A DNA stretch of 64,000 bases from Methylobacterium brachythecii (GTDB lineage Bacteria > Pseudomonadota > Alphaproteobacteria > Rhizobiales > Beijerinckiaceae): positions 124,001-188,000 of the forward strand of contig NZ_JACIDN010000007.1 of assembly GCF_014196345.1 (NCBI RefSeq), given 5' to 3'. Each line of letters starts with the position of its first letter. The stretch's first letter is position 1. The notes beneath the pieces are model-generated. The model saw only the letters and a program-made list of their open reading frames with translations. It had not been told where the DNA came from and made no database searches. This document shows positions 25,876 through 34,230 of this stretch, piece after piece. A program made the position numbers and the translations under genes.

Positions 25876-26772
25876 TTATTCGGCGGCGGCCGTGCGGCCG
25901 ATGACGCCGCGATAGATCTTGGACAGCCACGAGGACTTCTCCTCGCGCGGCTCCAGGCCGCCATTCTGCAGGAGCGCGAAGGCGTCCTTGTACCATTGGC
26001 TGTCGGGATAGTTGTGGCCGAGCACGGCGGCGGCGGTCTGTGCCTCGCCGGTGATGCCGAGCGCCATGTAGGCCTCGGTCAGGCGCTCCAGGGCCTCCTC
26101 GGCGTGGCGGGTCGTCTGGTAGCGCGAGACCACGTCGCGGAAGCGGTTGATCGCGGCCGGGAAGTTGCGACGTTCCAGGTAGAAACGGCCGACTTCCATC
26201 TCCTTGCCGGCGAGCTGATCGCGGGTGATCTGGATCTTGGCCTTGGCGTCCGCAGCGTATTCCGACGTCGGATACTTCTGGACCAGCTCGGTCAGGGCGA
26301 CGAGCGCCTTCTCGGAGCGATCCTGATCGCGGGTGACGTCCGGGATCTGCTTGTACTGCGACATCGCCATCAGATACTGCGCGTAGGCCGCATCCTTGGT
26401 CGCCGGGTGGCGCTGCAGGTAGCGCTTCGAGGCGTTGATCGCGTCGTCGTACTTCTGGCCCTCGTAATTCGAGTAGGCGGTCATTAGGAGCGCCTTGCGG
26501 GACCAATCCGACGAAGAATAGCGCTTGTCGAGATCCTCGAACTTCTGCGTCGCGATCTCGAAGTTGCGGTCCTCGAGGTTGGCGAGGCCGTCGCTGTAGA
26601 GCTTGTCGGCCGGGATGTCCGGCTGGACCTCCGGCTTGTACTTCTCGGCGAACCACTGGGTCGGGTCCAGCGAGTCGTACCAGGCACAGAAGCCCGGAGA
26701 CGCGCTGAGCGACACGAGCACGGCCGCGAGGGCGGCGGTGCCGGCGGCTTTCCTGGCGAAGGTCAGAGGCAT
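25876..26772 (-). CDS. bamD: outer-membrane assembly factor BamD
   Basis: BamD is an essential component of the BAM complex that folds beta-barrel proteins into the outer membrane. The 298-residue protein has a signal peptide followed by tetratricopeptide-type helices, such as LYSDGLANLEDRNFEIATQK, YDDAINASKRYLQRHP and VGRFYLERRNFPAAINRFRD. I chose ATG 26772, with AAGGA about 11 nt upstream. BamD is normally a lipoprotein, and here cysteine 29 is preceded by PGF rather than a standard lipobox. lpxC lies 192 nt upstream on the same strand. Confidence 0.93.
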   Translation of the reverse strand: MPLTFARKAAGTAALAAVLVSLSASPGFCAWYDSLDPTQWFAEKYKPEVQPDIPADKLYSDGLANLEDRNFEIATQKFEDLDKRYSSSDWSRKALLMTAYSNYEGQKYDDAINASKRYLQRHPATKDAAYAQYLMAMSQYKQIPDVTRDQDRSEKALVALTELVQKYPTSEYAADAKAKIQITRDQLAGKEMEVGRFYLERRNFPAAINRFRDVVSRYQTTRHAEEALERLTEAYMALGITGEAQTAAAVLGHNYPDSQWYKDAFALLQNGGLEPREEKSSWLSKIYRGVIGRTAAAE

Positions 26773-26964
26773 CCCTGTCACGTCCTTATGCGGGCGCAGC
26801 CTCTGCGGCGGGCAGCGTCCCTCGAACCGTCTCGTTGCGAAGAGCGGCGAAAACCGCATCTCCTAACGTTCGGTGAACCGTGGCTTCAGATTCGGGCGCG
26901 AAAACGGCGGTGATGCGGCGCCGGGGGACAACTTCCCCGGACGCAAGACGGTGTGTCGCCGAGG

Positions 26965-27912
26965 TTACAGATCGGCCGCGAAGGCGGCGATGCCGAGGCC
27001 AGCGCCGAGTTCCACCAGGGAGGACTCGCGGCGCGTGTTCTGGGCCTCGATGATGCGGTAGTTGGCGCGGTCCGCGAACAGCGCCGAGAGGACACCGACA
27101 TTCATGCGGTGACCACCGCAATAGGAGCGATAGGCGCCCTGGATCGGCAGGCCGGCGAGGGCGAGGTCGCCGACGGCGTCGAGGATCTTGTGGCGGACGA
27201 ACTCGTCGGCGAAGCGCAGGCCCTCGGGGTTCACCACGTCGGTCTCGCCGACGGCAACGGTGTTCTCAAGGGAGGCGCCGAGCGCGAAGCCGGCCTTCCA
27301 GTAGCGCTCGACGTCCTTCATCATGCCGAAGGTGCGGGCGCCGGCGATCTCGTGGCGGTAGCTCGCCGGGCTGAGATCCATCGCCTTGCGGCTGCGGCCG
27401 ATGACCGGGCTCTCGAAATCGATCTCGACGTCGAGGCGGAAGCCGCGGTCGATCGGGCGAAGCTCGGCGAAGGCGCGATCGACCTCGATGCGAACGGGGC
27501 GGAGAACCTTGATCCAGCGCTTCGGGGCGGCGCAGGTAGCGATGCCGGCAGTGTCGATGGCGCGTACGAAGGGAAGTGCGCTTCCGTCGAGGATCGGCAT
27601 CTCGGGGCCGTCGATCTCGACGAGGCAATTGTCGATGCCGAGGCCGAAGAGCGCCGACATCAGGTGCTCGATGGTGGCGACCGCGCCACTCTCGACGTCG
27701 CCGATCACGGTGCAGAGCTCGGTGGCCGACACGCAGGCGTGGTGGGCCTTGATGAGCCGGTCGTTGCCGCTGGGCATGCCGGTCCGAAGGAAGCAGATCC
27801 CGTCATTGGCGGGAGCTGGATGGAGCGTGATCTCGACCGGATTGCCCGAATGGACGCCGATACCGCTCAAGGTGATGGACGCTTTGAGCGTCGTTTGTTG
27901 GTTCGTCCGCAT
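26965..27912 (-). CDS. lpxC: UDP-3-O-acyl-N-acetylglucosamine deacetylase LpxC
   Basis: This zinc enzyme catalyses the committed step of lipid A synthesis. Zinc ligands and catalytic blocks are present: the histidine in ATIEHLMSALFGLGIDN and the His/Asp pair in RHKILDAVGDLALAG. LSGIGVHSG is the conserved opening and GGHRMNVGV the late histidine block. I chose the ATG at 27912 because the protein then begins shortly before the conserved LSGIGVHSG. Two earlier ATGs (27945, 27963) are possible. It lies downstream of ftsZ with a hairpin between. Confidence 0.95.
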   Translation of the reverse strand: MRTNQQTTLKASITLSGIGVHSGNPVEITLHPAPANDGICFLRTGMPSGNDRLIKAHHACVSATELCTVIGDVESGAVATIEHLMSALFGLGIDNCLVEIDGPEMPILDGSALPFVRAIDTAGIATCAAPKRWIKVLRPVRIEVDRAFAELRPIDRGFRLDVEIDFESPVIGRSRKAMDLSPASYRHEIAGARTFGMMKDVERYWKAGFALGASLENTVAVGETDVVNPEGLRFADEFVRHKILDAVGDLALAGLPIQGAYRSYCGGHRMNVGVLSALFADRANYRIIEAQNTRRESSLVELGAGLGIAAFAADL

Positions 27913-28149
27913 TCCCTTAGCCCTCGGCCAGGACCCGACACGCATGCCCTCGAAAGAGAGCACGGCGTCTACTCAGTCCGTCCGCTGCTTGAAGCCCCTG
28001 CGAGCGCTGACCGTCCGAAAACCGTCGCGCCTTTTCGTTCCGGGGAAATTTATAGCTGCGCTGCACAGGCCGGCCAAATCACGGTTTCTTACGTTCTGTT
28101 ACAGCCACGGTTCTGCCACAAAGTGCCGAAAACCGAGCCAGTTCAAGCC

Positions 28150-28190
28150 TTTAATAAATAGTTAAGCCCAGGACCTTTCGGTCCCGGGCC
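28150..28190 (-). terminator. ftsZ terminator (hairpin with GAAA loop)
   Basis: On the minus strand GGCCCGGGACC-GAAA-GGTCCTGGGCT pairs fully, including two G-U pairs. It is followed by TTAACTATTTATT, about 40 nt past the ftsZ stop. The rest of the 316-nt ftsZ-lpxC gap (27913-28228) has no gene and must hold the lpxC promoter. Confidence 0.65.
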
Positions 28191-28228
28191 TGTGGCAGAA
28201 AGGCTTCAGACGATCGACCGAGTACGGC

Positions 28229-29926
28229 TCAGTTCGCTTGGCGGCGAAGGAAAGCCGGGATTTCGAGGTGGTCGTCATCCATCAGCCGCGACTGCGGGGC
28301 GACTCGTCCCTGCGCGTCGAGATTGCCCTGGGCAGGGCGATATTGCGGCGCCTGCACGGCAGGTGCACGGGCCGGTGCCGGCGGAGCGACGGGAGCGGCC
28401 GGAGCGCGCATCTGCGGAAGCGGGGCGGCCTCGGCCTCTTCGCGACGACCCCCGAAGCCGACCGTGGCGAGGCGGCGCAGCAGCGACATACGCTTGGAAT
28501 CCTGCTCGGGCTCGGCCGGAGCCTCACCGCGGGTTTGGCGGATCTGAGCCTGCGTGTGGAGCGGCAGGTCGGAGATCTGCGGCATCCGCGGAGCGCGGGC
28601 GACCTGCGGACGCGGCGGCACGAACGGGCCGGCCTGGGCGGGAGCCGGTTCGGCGACCGCCATCTGGGCCTGCGGCGGCTCGTAGGCGACCGGAGCGCGC
28701 GGCGGCGCCTGGGTCAGGACGACGTCGTCGCGCATCACGGGGGCGGCGACCGGAGCCGGCTCGGCGGAGGCGAATTGCGGGGCGGCCGGCATCGTGGCCG
28801 GTGCCTGGAACTCGGCGACCGGGCGCGGAGCGGGAGCGGCCAGCGGAGCGGGCTGCGCAGCACGGGCGCGGGCCTCGGCGCGCAGCTTCTCGGCGACTTC
28901 GGCGATGCGCTGCTCGGTTTCCGCGACGACGGTGCTGTTCGGAGAGGTCGCCGAGATCAGGGCCGGCTCGATGCCGGTGGCGACCACCGACACGCGGATG
29001 ATGCCTTCGAGGCTCTCGTCGAAGGTGGCGCCAAGGATGATGTTGGCCTCGGCATCGACCTCCTCGCGGATGCGGGTGGCGGCTTCGTCGAGCTCGTAGA
29101 GGGTCAGGTCGGCGCCGCCGGTGATCGAGATCAGCAGGCCGCGGGCGCCCTTCATCGAGACTTCGTCGAGGAGCGGGTTGGCAATGGCGGCCTCGGCGGC
29201 GCGGTGGGCGCGGTTCTCGCCGGAGGCTTCGCCGGTGCCCATCATCGCCTTGCCCATGCCGCGCATGATCGCGCGCACGTCGGCGAAGTCGAGGTTGATC
29301 AGGCCTTCCTTGACCATCAGGTCGGTGATGCAGGCGACGCCCGAATAGAGCACCTGGTCGGCCATCGCGAAGGCGTCGGCGAAGGTGGTCTTCTCGTTGG
29401 CGACCCGGAAGAGGTTCTGGTTCGGGATCACGATCAGCGTGTCGACGGCGGCCTGAAGCTCGGCGATGCCGGCATCGGCGGTGCGCATGCGGCGCGTGCC
29501 TTCGAACTGGAACGGCTTCGTGACGACGCCGACGGTGAGGATGCCCATGTCGCGCGCGGCGCGGGCGATGACGGGAGCCGCACCGGTGCCGGTGCCGCCG
29601 CCCATGCCGGCGGTGATGAAGCACATGTGAGCGCCCGAGAGCTGGTCACGGATCTCGTCCATGACCTCTTCGGCGGCGGCCGAACCGACTTCCGGGTGCG
29701 AGCCGGCGCCGAGGCCCTGGGTCACGCCGAGGCCCATCTGGATCACGCGCTCGGCCTTCGAGGAGGTCAGCGCCTGGGCGTCGGTGTTGGCGACGACGAA
29801 CTCACAGCCGAGCAGGCCGGATTCGATCATGTTGTTGACGGCATTGCCGCCGGCTCCGCCGACACCGAACACGGTGATGCGGGGCTTGAGTTCGCGGATA
29901 TCCGGCGCCTGCAGGGAGATGGCCAT
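28229..29926 (-). CDS. ftsZ: cell division GTPase FtsZ (long C-terminal linker)
   Basis: This tubulin-like GTPase forms the division ring. The nucleotide-binding blocks GVGGAGGNAVNNMIESGL and MGGGTGTGAAPVIA are intact. Its 565 residues far exceed the ~380 of E. coli. A proline/alanine-rich linker of about 200 residues (from ~330) separates the GTPase core from the C-terminal anchor peptide LEIPAFLRRQAN, which binds FtsA. This is common in Hyphomicrobiales. I chose ATG 29926 with AGGGG upstream; the earlier TTG is unlikely. It is the last dcw gene, 100 nt after ftsA. Confidence 0.97.
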   Translation of the reverse strand: MAISLQAPDIRELKPRITVFGVGGAGGNAVNNMIESGLLGCEFVVANTDAQALTSSKAERVIQMGLGVTQGLGAGSHPEVGSAAAEEVMDEIRDQLSGAHMCFITAGMGGGTGTGAAPVIARAARDMGILTVGVVTKPFQFEGTRRMRTADAGIAELQAAVDTLIVIPNQNLFRVANEKTTFADAFAMADQVLYSGVACITDLMVKEGLINLDFADVRAIMRGMGKAMMGTGEASGENRAHRAAEAAIANPLLDEVSMKGARGLLISITGGADLTLYELDEAATRIREEVDAEANIILGATFDESLEGIIRVSVVATGIEPALISATSPNSTVVAETEQRIAEVAEKLRAEARARAAQPAPLAAPAPRPVAEFQAPATMPAAPQFASAEPAPVAAPVMRDDVVLTQAPPRAPVAYEPPQAQMAVAEPAPAQAGPFVPPRPQVARAPRMPQISDLPLHTQAQIRQTRGEAPAEPEQDSKRMSLLRRLATVGFGGRREEAEAAPLPQMRAPAAPVAPPAPARAPAVQAPQYRPAQGNLDAQGRVAPQSRLMDDDHLEIPAFLRRQAN

Positions 29927-30026
29927 GGTGTGAAGCCCCTTCAAACTCTTGAGCGTTGTGTGCGACGCCGGAGCGCCTGTTTCTCGTCGATAGGGCTCCC
30001 GTTTCCGGGCGCCCGTTAAGTCCGTC

Positions 30027-31349
30027 TCAGAAGCTTTCGCCGATCCACTGCGTGAGGCGGCCGAAATATCCGTTGGTTCCCGTCGCCGCTAAAGCACGCT
30101 GCCGGCGCGGCTCGAAATGTTCCGCATGGGCGACCTGCGGGTAGACCAGCAGCCCGACCGCGGCCGAGAAGCTCGGCCCCTTGGCCGCCTCGGGCAGGCC
30201 TCGGATGCCGAGCGGGCGCCCGATCCGAACCTGTCCCTGCATCAGCCGCCGCGCCGTCTCCGGCAGGCCGACGAGCTGGCTGGCGCCGCCCGTGAGCACG
30301 AGCCGGTTGCCGGCCTGCGCCGCGTAGCCGGCCTTGCGCAGCCGGTCGCGGACGAGTTCGAGGATCTCCTCGACCCGCGGCTTGATGATGCGCACGAGGT
30401 GGGAGCGCGGCACGTGGCTCGGCGTCTCGGCCTCGTCCTCGCCGACACCGTGGACCGCGATCATGTCGCGCTCGTCCGAGGTCGTGGAGATGGCGGAGCC
30501 ATAGAGGGTCTTCAGTCGCTCGGCCGCCGCGACGCGTGTCGAGAGGCCTCGGGCAATGTCCATAGTGACGTGATGGCCGCCGACCGCGATGGCATCGGTG
30601 TGGACGAGATGGCCGCCCGAAAAGACGCCGACGCTGGTGGTGCCGCCGCCCATGTCGACCACGGCGCAGCCGATCTCGGCCTCGTCGTCGACCAGCACCG
30701 AAAGGCCGGAGGCGTAAGGCGTGGCGACCACGCCCTCGACGCCGAGATGGCAGTGCTCGACGGCGAGCATCAGGTTGCGCGCGGCAGCGGCCTCGCTGGT
30801 GACGACGTGGAGGTCGACGCCGAGCATCTCGCCGATCATGCCCGAGGGATCGATCACGGCACCCTGGCCGTCGAGGGCGTAGCCGGTCGGCAGGGCGTGG
30901 AGCACGGTACGGCCTGGGCCGACGCCGTGGGCGCTGGCGGTTTCGAGCACGCGCTCGACATCCGAGCCCGTGACGGTGCCGGAGCGGACGTTCACCCGCG
31001 CCTCGAAACGCTGCGAGGCGATGCGGCCGCCGGACATATTCACGATGACCGACTGCACCTCGACCTTCGCCATACGCTCGGCGGCGTGCACCGCCTGGCG
31101 GATCGCGTTCTCGGCGGCTTCGAGGTCGACGATGGCGCCCCCCTTGAGGCCGACCGAACGCTGGTGGCCGATGCCGATGATGCGAGCGATGTGGGTGCGG
31201 CCGCGCAGCGTCGAGAGCTGCTCGATCGGCTGTAGCTCGGCGATGAGGCAGACGACCTTGCTCGTGCCGATGTCGAGGATCGACAGCGTCGCGCTCCGCC
31301 GGGCGGAGAGGGGTTTCATACGCGGCGTGAGGCCGTGGTGGGATGACAT
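30027..31349 (-). CDS. ftsA: cell division protein FtsA
   Basis: This actin-like ATPase tethers FtsZ to the membrane. It has 440 residues. The phosphate loops are LDIGTSKVVCLI near residue 25 and VVDMGGGTTSVGVF in the middle. LVLTGGASQLVGLPETARR is the adenosine motif. The C-terminal amphipathic membrane-targeting helix is present (YFGRLTQWIGESF). It starts 57 nt after the ftsQ stop. Confidence 0.96.
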   Translation of the reverse strand: MSSHHGLTPRMKPLSARRSATLSILDIGTSKVVCLIAELQPIEQLSTLRGRTHIARIIGIGHQRSVGLKGGAIVDLEAAENAIRQAVHAAERMAKVEVQSVIVNMSGGRIASQRFEARVNVRSGTVTGSDVERVLETASAHGVGPGRTVLHALPTGYALDGQGAVIDPSGMIGEMLGVDLHVVTSEAAAARNLMLAVEHCHLGVEGVVATPYASGLSVLVDDEAEIGCAVVDMGGGTTSVGVFSGGHLVHTDAIAVGGHHVTMDIARGLSTRVAAAERLKTLYGSAISTTSDERDMIAVHGVGEDEAETPSHVPRSHLVRIIKPRVEEILELVRDRLRKAGYAAQAGNRLVLTGGASQLVGLPETARRLMQGQVRIGRPLGIRGLPEAAKGPSFSAAVGLLVYPQVAHAEHFEPRRQRALAATGTNGYFGRLTQWIGESF

Positions 31350-31406
31350 GTGACGCTTACCGGAGAGAGGGTGCTGCAGCAGGGTCGGCGAAGGCGAGCG
31401 CGGGGA

Positions 31407-32351
31407 TCATGTCGCGGCTCCCTTCTTCGTCTTCTTCCGCGCCTCCGCGCGGGCGGCAGCAGCCTCCTCCGTCAAACGCACCACCACGCGGTCGTCCATG
31501 CGAAGGTCGACCGCGATGATATCCTTCTCCAGGAGCCGGTTCTTGCGCTCCAGGTCGACGAGGCGGGCGAGCGCCTCGTTCGCGCCGGTCTCGGGCAGCC
31601 TGATGTCGACGCCGTCGAGCTTCAGCGTCCAACGACGGCCGGAGACGTAGCTGCCGGCCTTGACGCGCTCGCCGAGCGGACCGGCCGCGTCGATCAGCTT
31701 GAGATATTCCTGCAGGTGGACGTTGGCGTTCTCGCCGACCACCAGCGGCAGGTTGGCGTAGCGCTCGTCGCGCATCTCGTCGATCACGGTGCCGTCGGCG
31801 GCGATCACCCGGATCTCGCCGTTCTTCTGCCAGAGGGCGGCCGGCTCGCGCTCGACCTGCGTGATCACGATCTCGTTCGGATAGAGCTTGCGCACCGAAG
31901 CCGAGGCGATCAGCGGCACGGCCATGAGCTTCTCACGGACCTGCGCGACGTCGAGGAAGGGCACGGAGGTTCGCCAGTCGATCCCGGCGGCCTGCATGAC
32001 CTCGCGCTCGTACATCCGAGAGATGCCGGAAATCGTCACGCGCTCGACGCCGAAGCCGGCGATGCGCGCCATGATGTCGAGGGGGCGACCGTTCTCGGTC
32101 ACGAAGGCGTCGTAGCGACCGCTCGCGATGAAGCCGAAGAGGGAAACGGTAGCAAGCGTGCCGGCGACGAGGGCAGCACCCAGCCCGCGGGGGATGCGCG
32201 CTTCGATCGGCAGCGAAACACGGTAGCGGCGCGTCCGCAGCACCGGCTTCAGGAAACCCTGGAGCCGACCTGCCATCGCCGCGGAGAAGCCGGCGCCCTC
32301 CGGATTCCCGGCGGGGTTCAGCGTCCCAGAGAGGCGTCCTCCACCATCCAT
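31407..32351 (-). CDS. ftsQ: cell division protein FtsQ
   Basis: This bitopic inner-membrane divisome protein bridges early and late division proteins. Of 314 residues, a basic cytoplasmic tail of about 55 leads to one membrane segment (LGAALVAGTLATVSLFGFIA). The periplasmic POTRA domain follows (VERVTISGISRMYEREVMQA) and then the beta domain. The C-terminus is basic (EARKKTKKGAAT). Its 5' end overlaps the ddlB 3' end by 34 nt. Confidence 0.95.
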   Translation of the reverse strand: MDGGGRLSGTLNPAGNPEGAGFSAAMAGRLQGFLKPVLRTRRYRVSLPIEARIPRGLGAALVAGTLATVSLFGFIASGRYDAFVTENGRPLDIMARIAGFGVERVTISGISRMYEREVMQAAGIDWRTSVPFLDVAQVREKLMAVPLIASASVRKLYPNEIVITQVEREPAALWQKNGEIRVIAADGTVIDEMRDERYANLPLVVGENANVHLQEYLKLIDAAGPLGERVKAGSYVSGRRWTLKLDGVDIRLPETGANEALARLVDLERKNRLLEKDIIAVDLRMDDRVVVRLTEEAAAARAEARKKTKKGAAT

Positions 32352-33241
32352 CGAACGAGCTCACCGAAACTCAAGCCCGCATGGGCCGCCATCTCCGGCA
32401 CAAGGCTCGTCGGGGTCATTCCGGGTTGCGTGTTGACCTCCAGGACGACGAGCGCCCCGGTTCCCCCTGGCGTATCGTCGTAGCGAAGGTCGGCACGGCT
32501 TACGCCCCGGCACCCGAGTGCTTGATGCGCCGTTAACGACAACTCTTGGACACGCTGGTAAACATTCGGTTTAATTTCTGCCGGGAGCACGTGGATCGAC
32601 CCCCCCTCGGCGTACTTCGCATCGAAGTCGTACCACTCCCCCGAGGCCGGCTTGATCTCGATGACTCCGAGGGCCTTATCGCCCATCACCGCGCAGGTCA
32701 GCTCGCGGCCCGCAATGTAAGTCTCAGCAAGGACTTCCTCGCCGTAGGTCCACTCGTCCGAGGCCAGGATCTGGGGCGGATGCGAGCGCTCCTCACGCAC
32801 GATGATTACCCCCATCGAGGAGCCCTCGGCGATGGGCTTAACCACATATGGCGGGGGCAGCGGATGTGACTTCGCTGCAACAAAACGGTTAACGACGCAG
32901 CCCTGGGGTACGGCGACGCCGGCGGCATGCATTACCGTCTTGGCGCGCTCCTTGTGCATCGCCAGCGCCGAGGCGAGGACGCCGGAATGGGTGTAGGGGA
33001 TCTTCAGGATTTCCAGCAGGCCCTGGATGGTGCCGTCCTCGCCGGCCGGCCCGTGCAGGGCGTTCAGCGCCACGTCGGGCTTGAGCTGCGTCATCGCGGT
33101 GGCGACGTCCGGTCCTACATCCACCGGGGTCACCCTGTAGCCCTCGCCTTCGAGCGCCTTCACGCAGGCATTGCCCGAGCTGAGGGAGATCGGCCGCTCG
33201 GAAGACCAGCCACCCATCAGGACGGCGACGTGCTTGGGCAT
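32318..33241 (-). CDS. ddlB: D-alanine--D-alanine ligase
   Basis: This cytoplasmic ATP-grasp ligase makes the D-Ala-D-Ala dipeptide for MurF. It has 307 residues, typical of DdlB. HVAVLMGGWSSERPISLSSG opens the protein, ALHGPAGEDGTIQGLLEILK holds substrate contacts, and VVKPIAEGSSMGVIIV is the ATP-grasp loop. LEVNTQPGMTPTSLVPEMA closes the active site. It sits 49 nt after murB and overlaps ftsQ, as in many proteobacteria. Confidence 0.97.
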   Translation of the reverse strand: MPKHVAVLMGGWSSERPISLSSGNACVKALEGEGYRVTPVDVGPDVATAMTQLKPDVALNALHGPAGEDGTIQGLLEILKIPYTHSGVLASALAMHKERAKTVMHAAGVAVPQGCVVNRFVAAKSHPLPPPYVVKPIAEGSSMGVIIVREERSHPPQILASDEWTYGEEVLAETYIAGRELTCAVMGDKALGVIEIKPASGEWYDFDAKYAEGGSIHVLPAEIKPNVYQRVQELSLTAHQALGCRGVSRADLRYDDTPGGTGALVVLEVNTQPGMTPTSLVPEMAAHAGLSFGELVRWMVEDASLGR

Positions 33242-33290
33242 GTGTGGGCTCCGGGTCAGGCCCCGCAGGGCGCGGAGAAATCGTTCGGGG

Positions 33291-34220
33291 TCAGGCTGGC
33301 TCGGCGGCGACGCCGATCCGCTTGATCTCCCAATGTAGCTCGTAACCGGAGGTCTCGCGGACCCGCCGCCGCACCTCCTCGCCGAGCCCCTCGATATCGG
33401 CCGCGGTGGCGCCGTCGCGGTTGATCAGGAAGTTGCAGTGCATCTCCGAGACCTGCGCGCCACCGCGTATCAGGCCGCGGCAGCCGGCCGCATCGATGAG
33501 CTGCCAGGCCTTGCCGCCATCCGGGTTCTTGAAGGTCGAGCCGCCGGTGCGCTCGCGGATCGGCTGGGCCGCCTCGCGTGCCGCCGTGACGCGGTCCATC
33601 TCGGCTTCGATCGCTTCGCGGTTTCCCGGACGCCCCCGATAGAGCGCGCTCGTGAAGATGATGTCGTCCGGCGCCGAGCAGTGCCGGTAGGAAAAGCCCA
33701 TCTCGGCATGCTTGAGCGTGCGAAGATTTCCGGCCCGATCGACGCCGCGCGCCTCGATCAACACGTCGGTGGTCTCGCCGCCATGGGCGCCAGCATTCAT
33801 GCGAAGCGCGCCGCCAACTGAGCCGGGGATGCCGCGATAGAAGGCGAGCCCATCGAGCGAGGCTTCCGCCGCGCTCTTGGCGAGCCGCATGTCGGGAACG
33901 GCGGTGCCAGCACGGATGCTGTCGCCGTCGATCTCCACCGAGCCAAAGGGCTTGCCACCCAGCCGGATGGTGACGCCGGGAATGCCGCCGTCACGCACGA
34001 TCAGGTTCGAGCCGAGGCCGATCACCGTCACCGGCACGGCCGGATCGAGCGCGCCGAGCAGCAACGCAAGGTCTTCCTCGTCGGCCGGGCTGAACAGCAC
34101 TTCGGCTGGGCCGCCGACGCGGAACCAGGTGAGGTCGGCCAGGGATTGGTTCGCGATGAGCCGGCCGCGTAGAGCGGGCGCGGAACCGCGGATGTCGTCG
34201 ATGAGCGTCGTGGAGGCCAT
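33291..34220 (-). CDS. murB: UDP-N-acetylenolpyruvoylglucosamine reductase MurB
   Basis: This FAD enzyme completes UDP-MurNAc synthesis. Its 309 residues and loop pattern fit the type II short form. FAD-binding blocks are GLGSNLIVRDGGIPGV and YRGIPGSVGGALRMNAGAHG. The catalytic serine lies in GGSTFKNPDGGKAWQLIDAA and the late glutamate region is GAQVSEMHCNFLINRDGATA. It is 10 nt downstream of murC and so co-translated. Confidence 0.96.
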   Translation of the reverse strand: MASTTLIDDIRGSAPALRGRLIANQSLADLTWFRVGGPAEVLFSPADEEDLALLLGALDPAVPVTVIGLGSNLIVRDGGIPGVTIRLGGKPFGSVEIDGDSIRAGTAVPDMRLAKSAAEASLDGLAFYRGIPGSVGGALRMNAGAHGGETTDVLIEARGVDRAGNLRTLKHAEMGFSYRHCSAPDDIIFTSALYRGRPGNREAIEAEMDRVTAAREAAQPIRERTGGSTFKNPDGGKAWQLIDAAGCRGLIRGGAQVSEMHCNFLINRDGATAADIEGLGEEVRRRVRETSGYELHWEIKRIGVAAEPA

Positions 34221-34230
34221 GGAGGCTCGC

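Noticed and set aside
28238..30019. 593-codon open frame on the plus strand opposite ftsZ
   Set aside because: Gly/Arg/Asp-rich antisense shadow without any recognisable domain.
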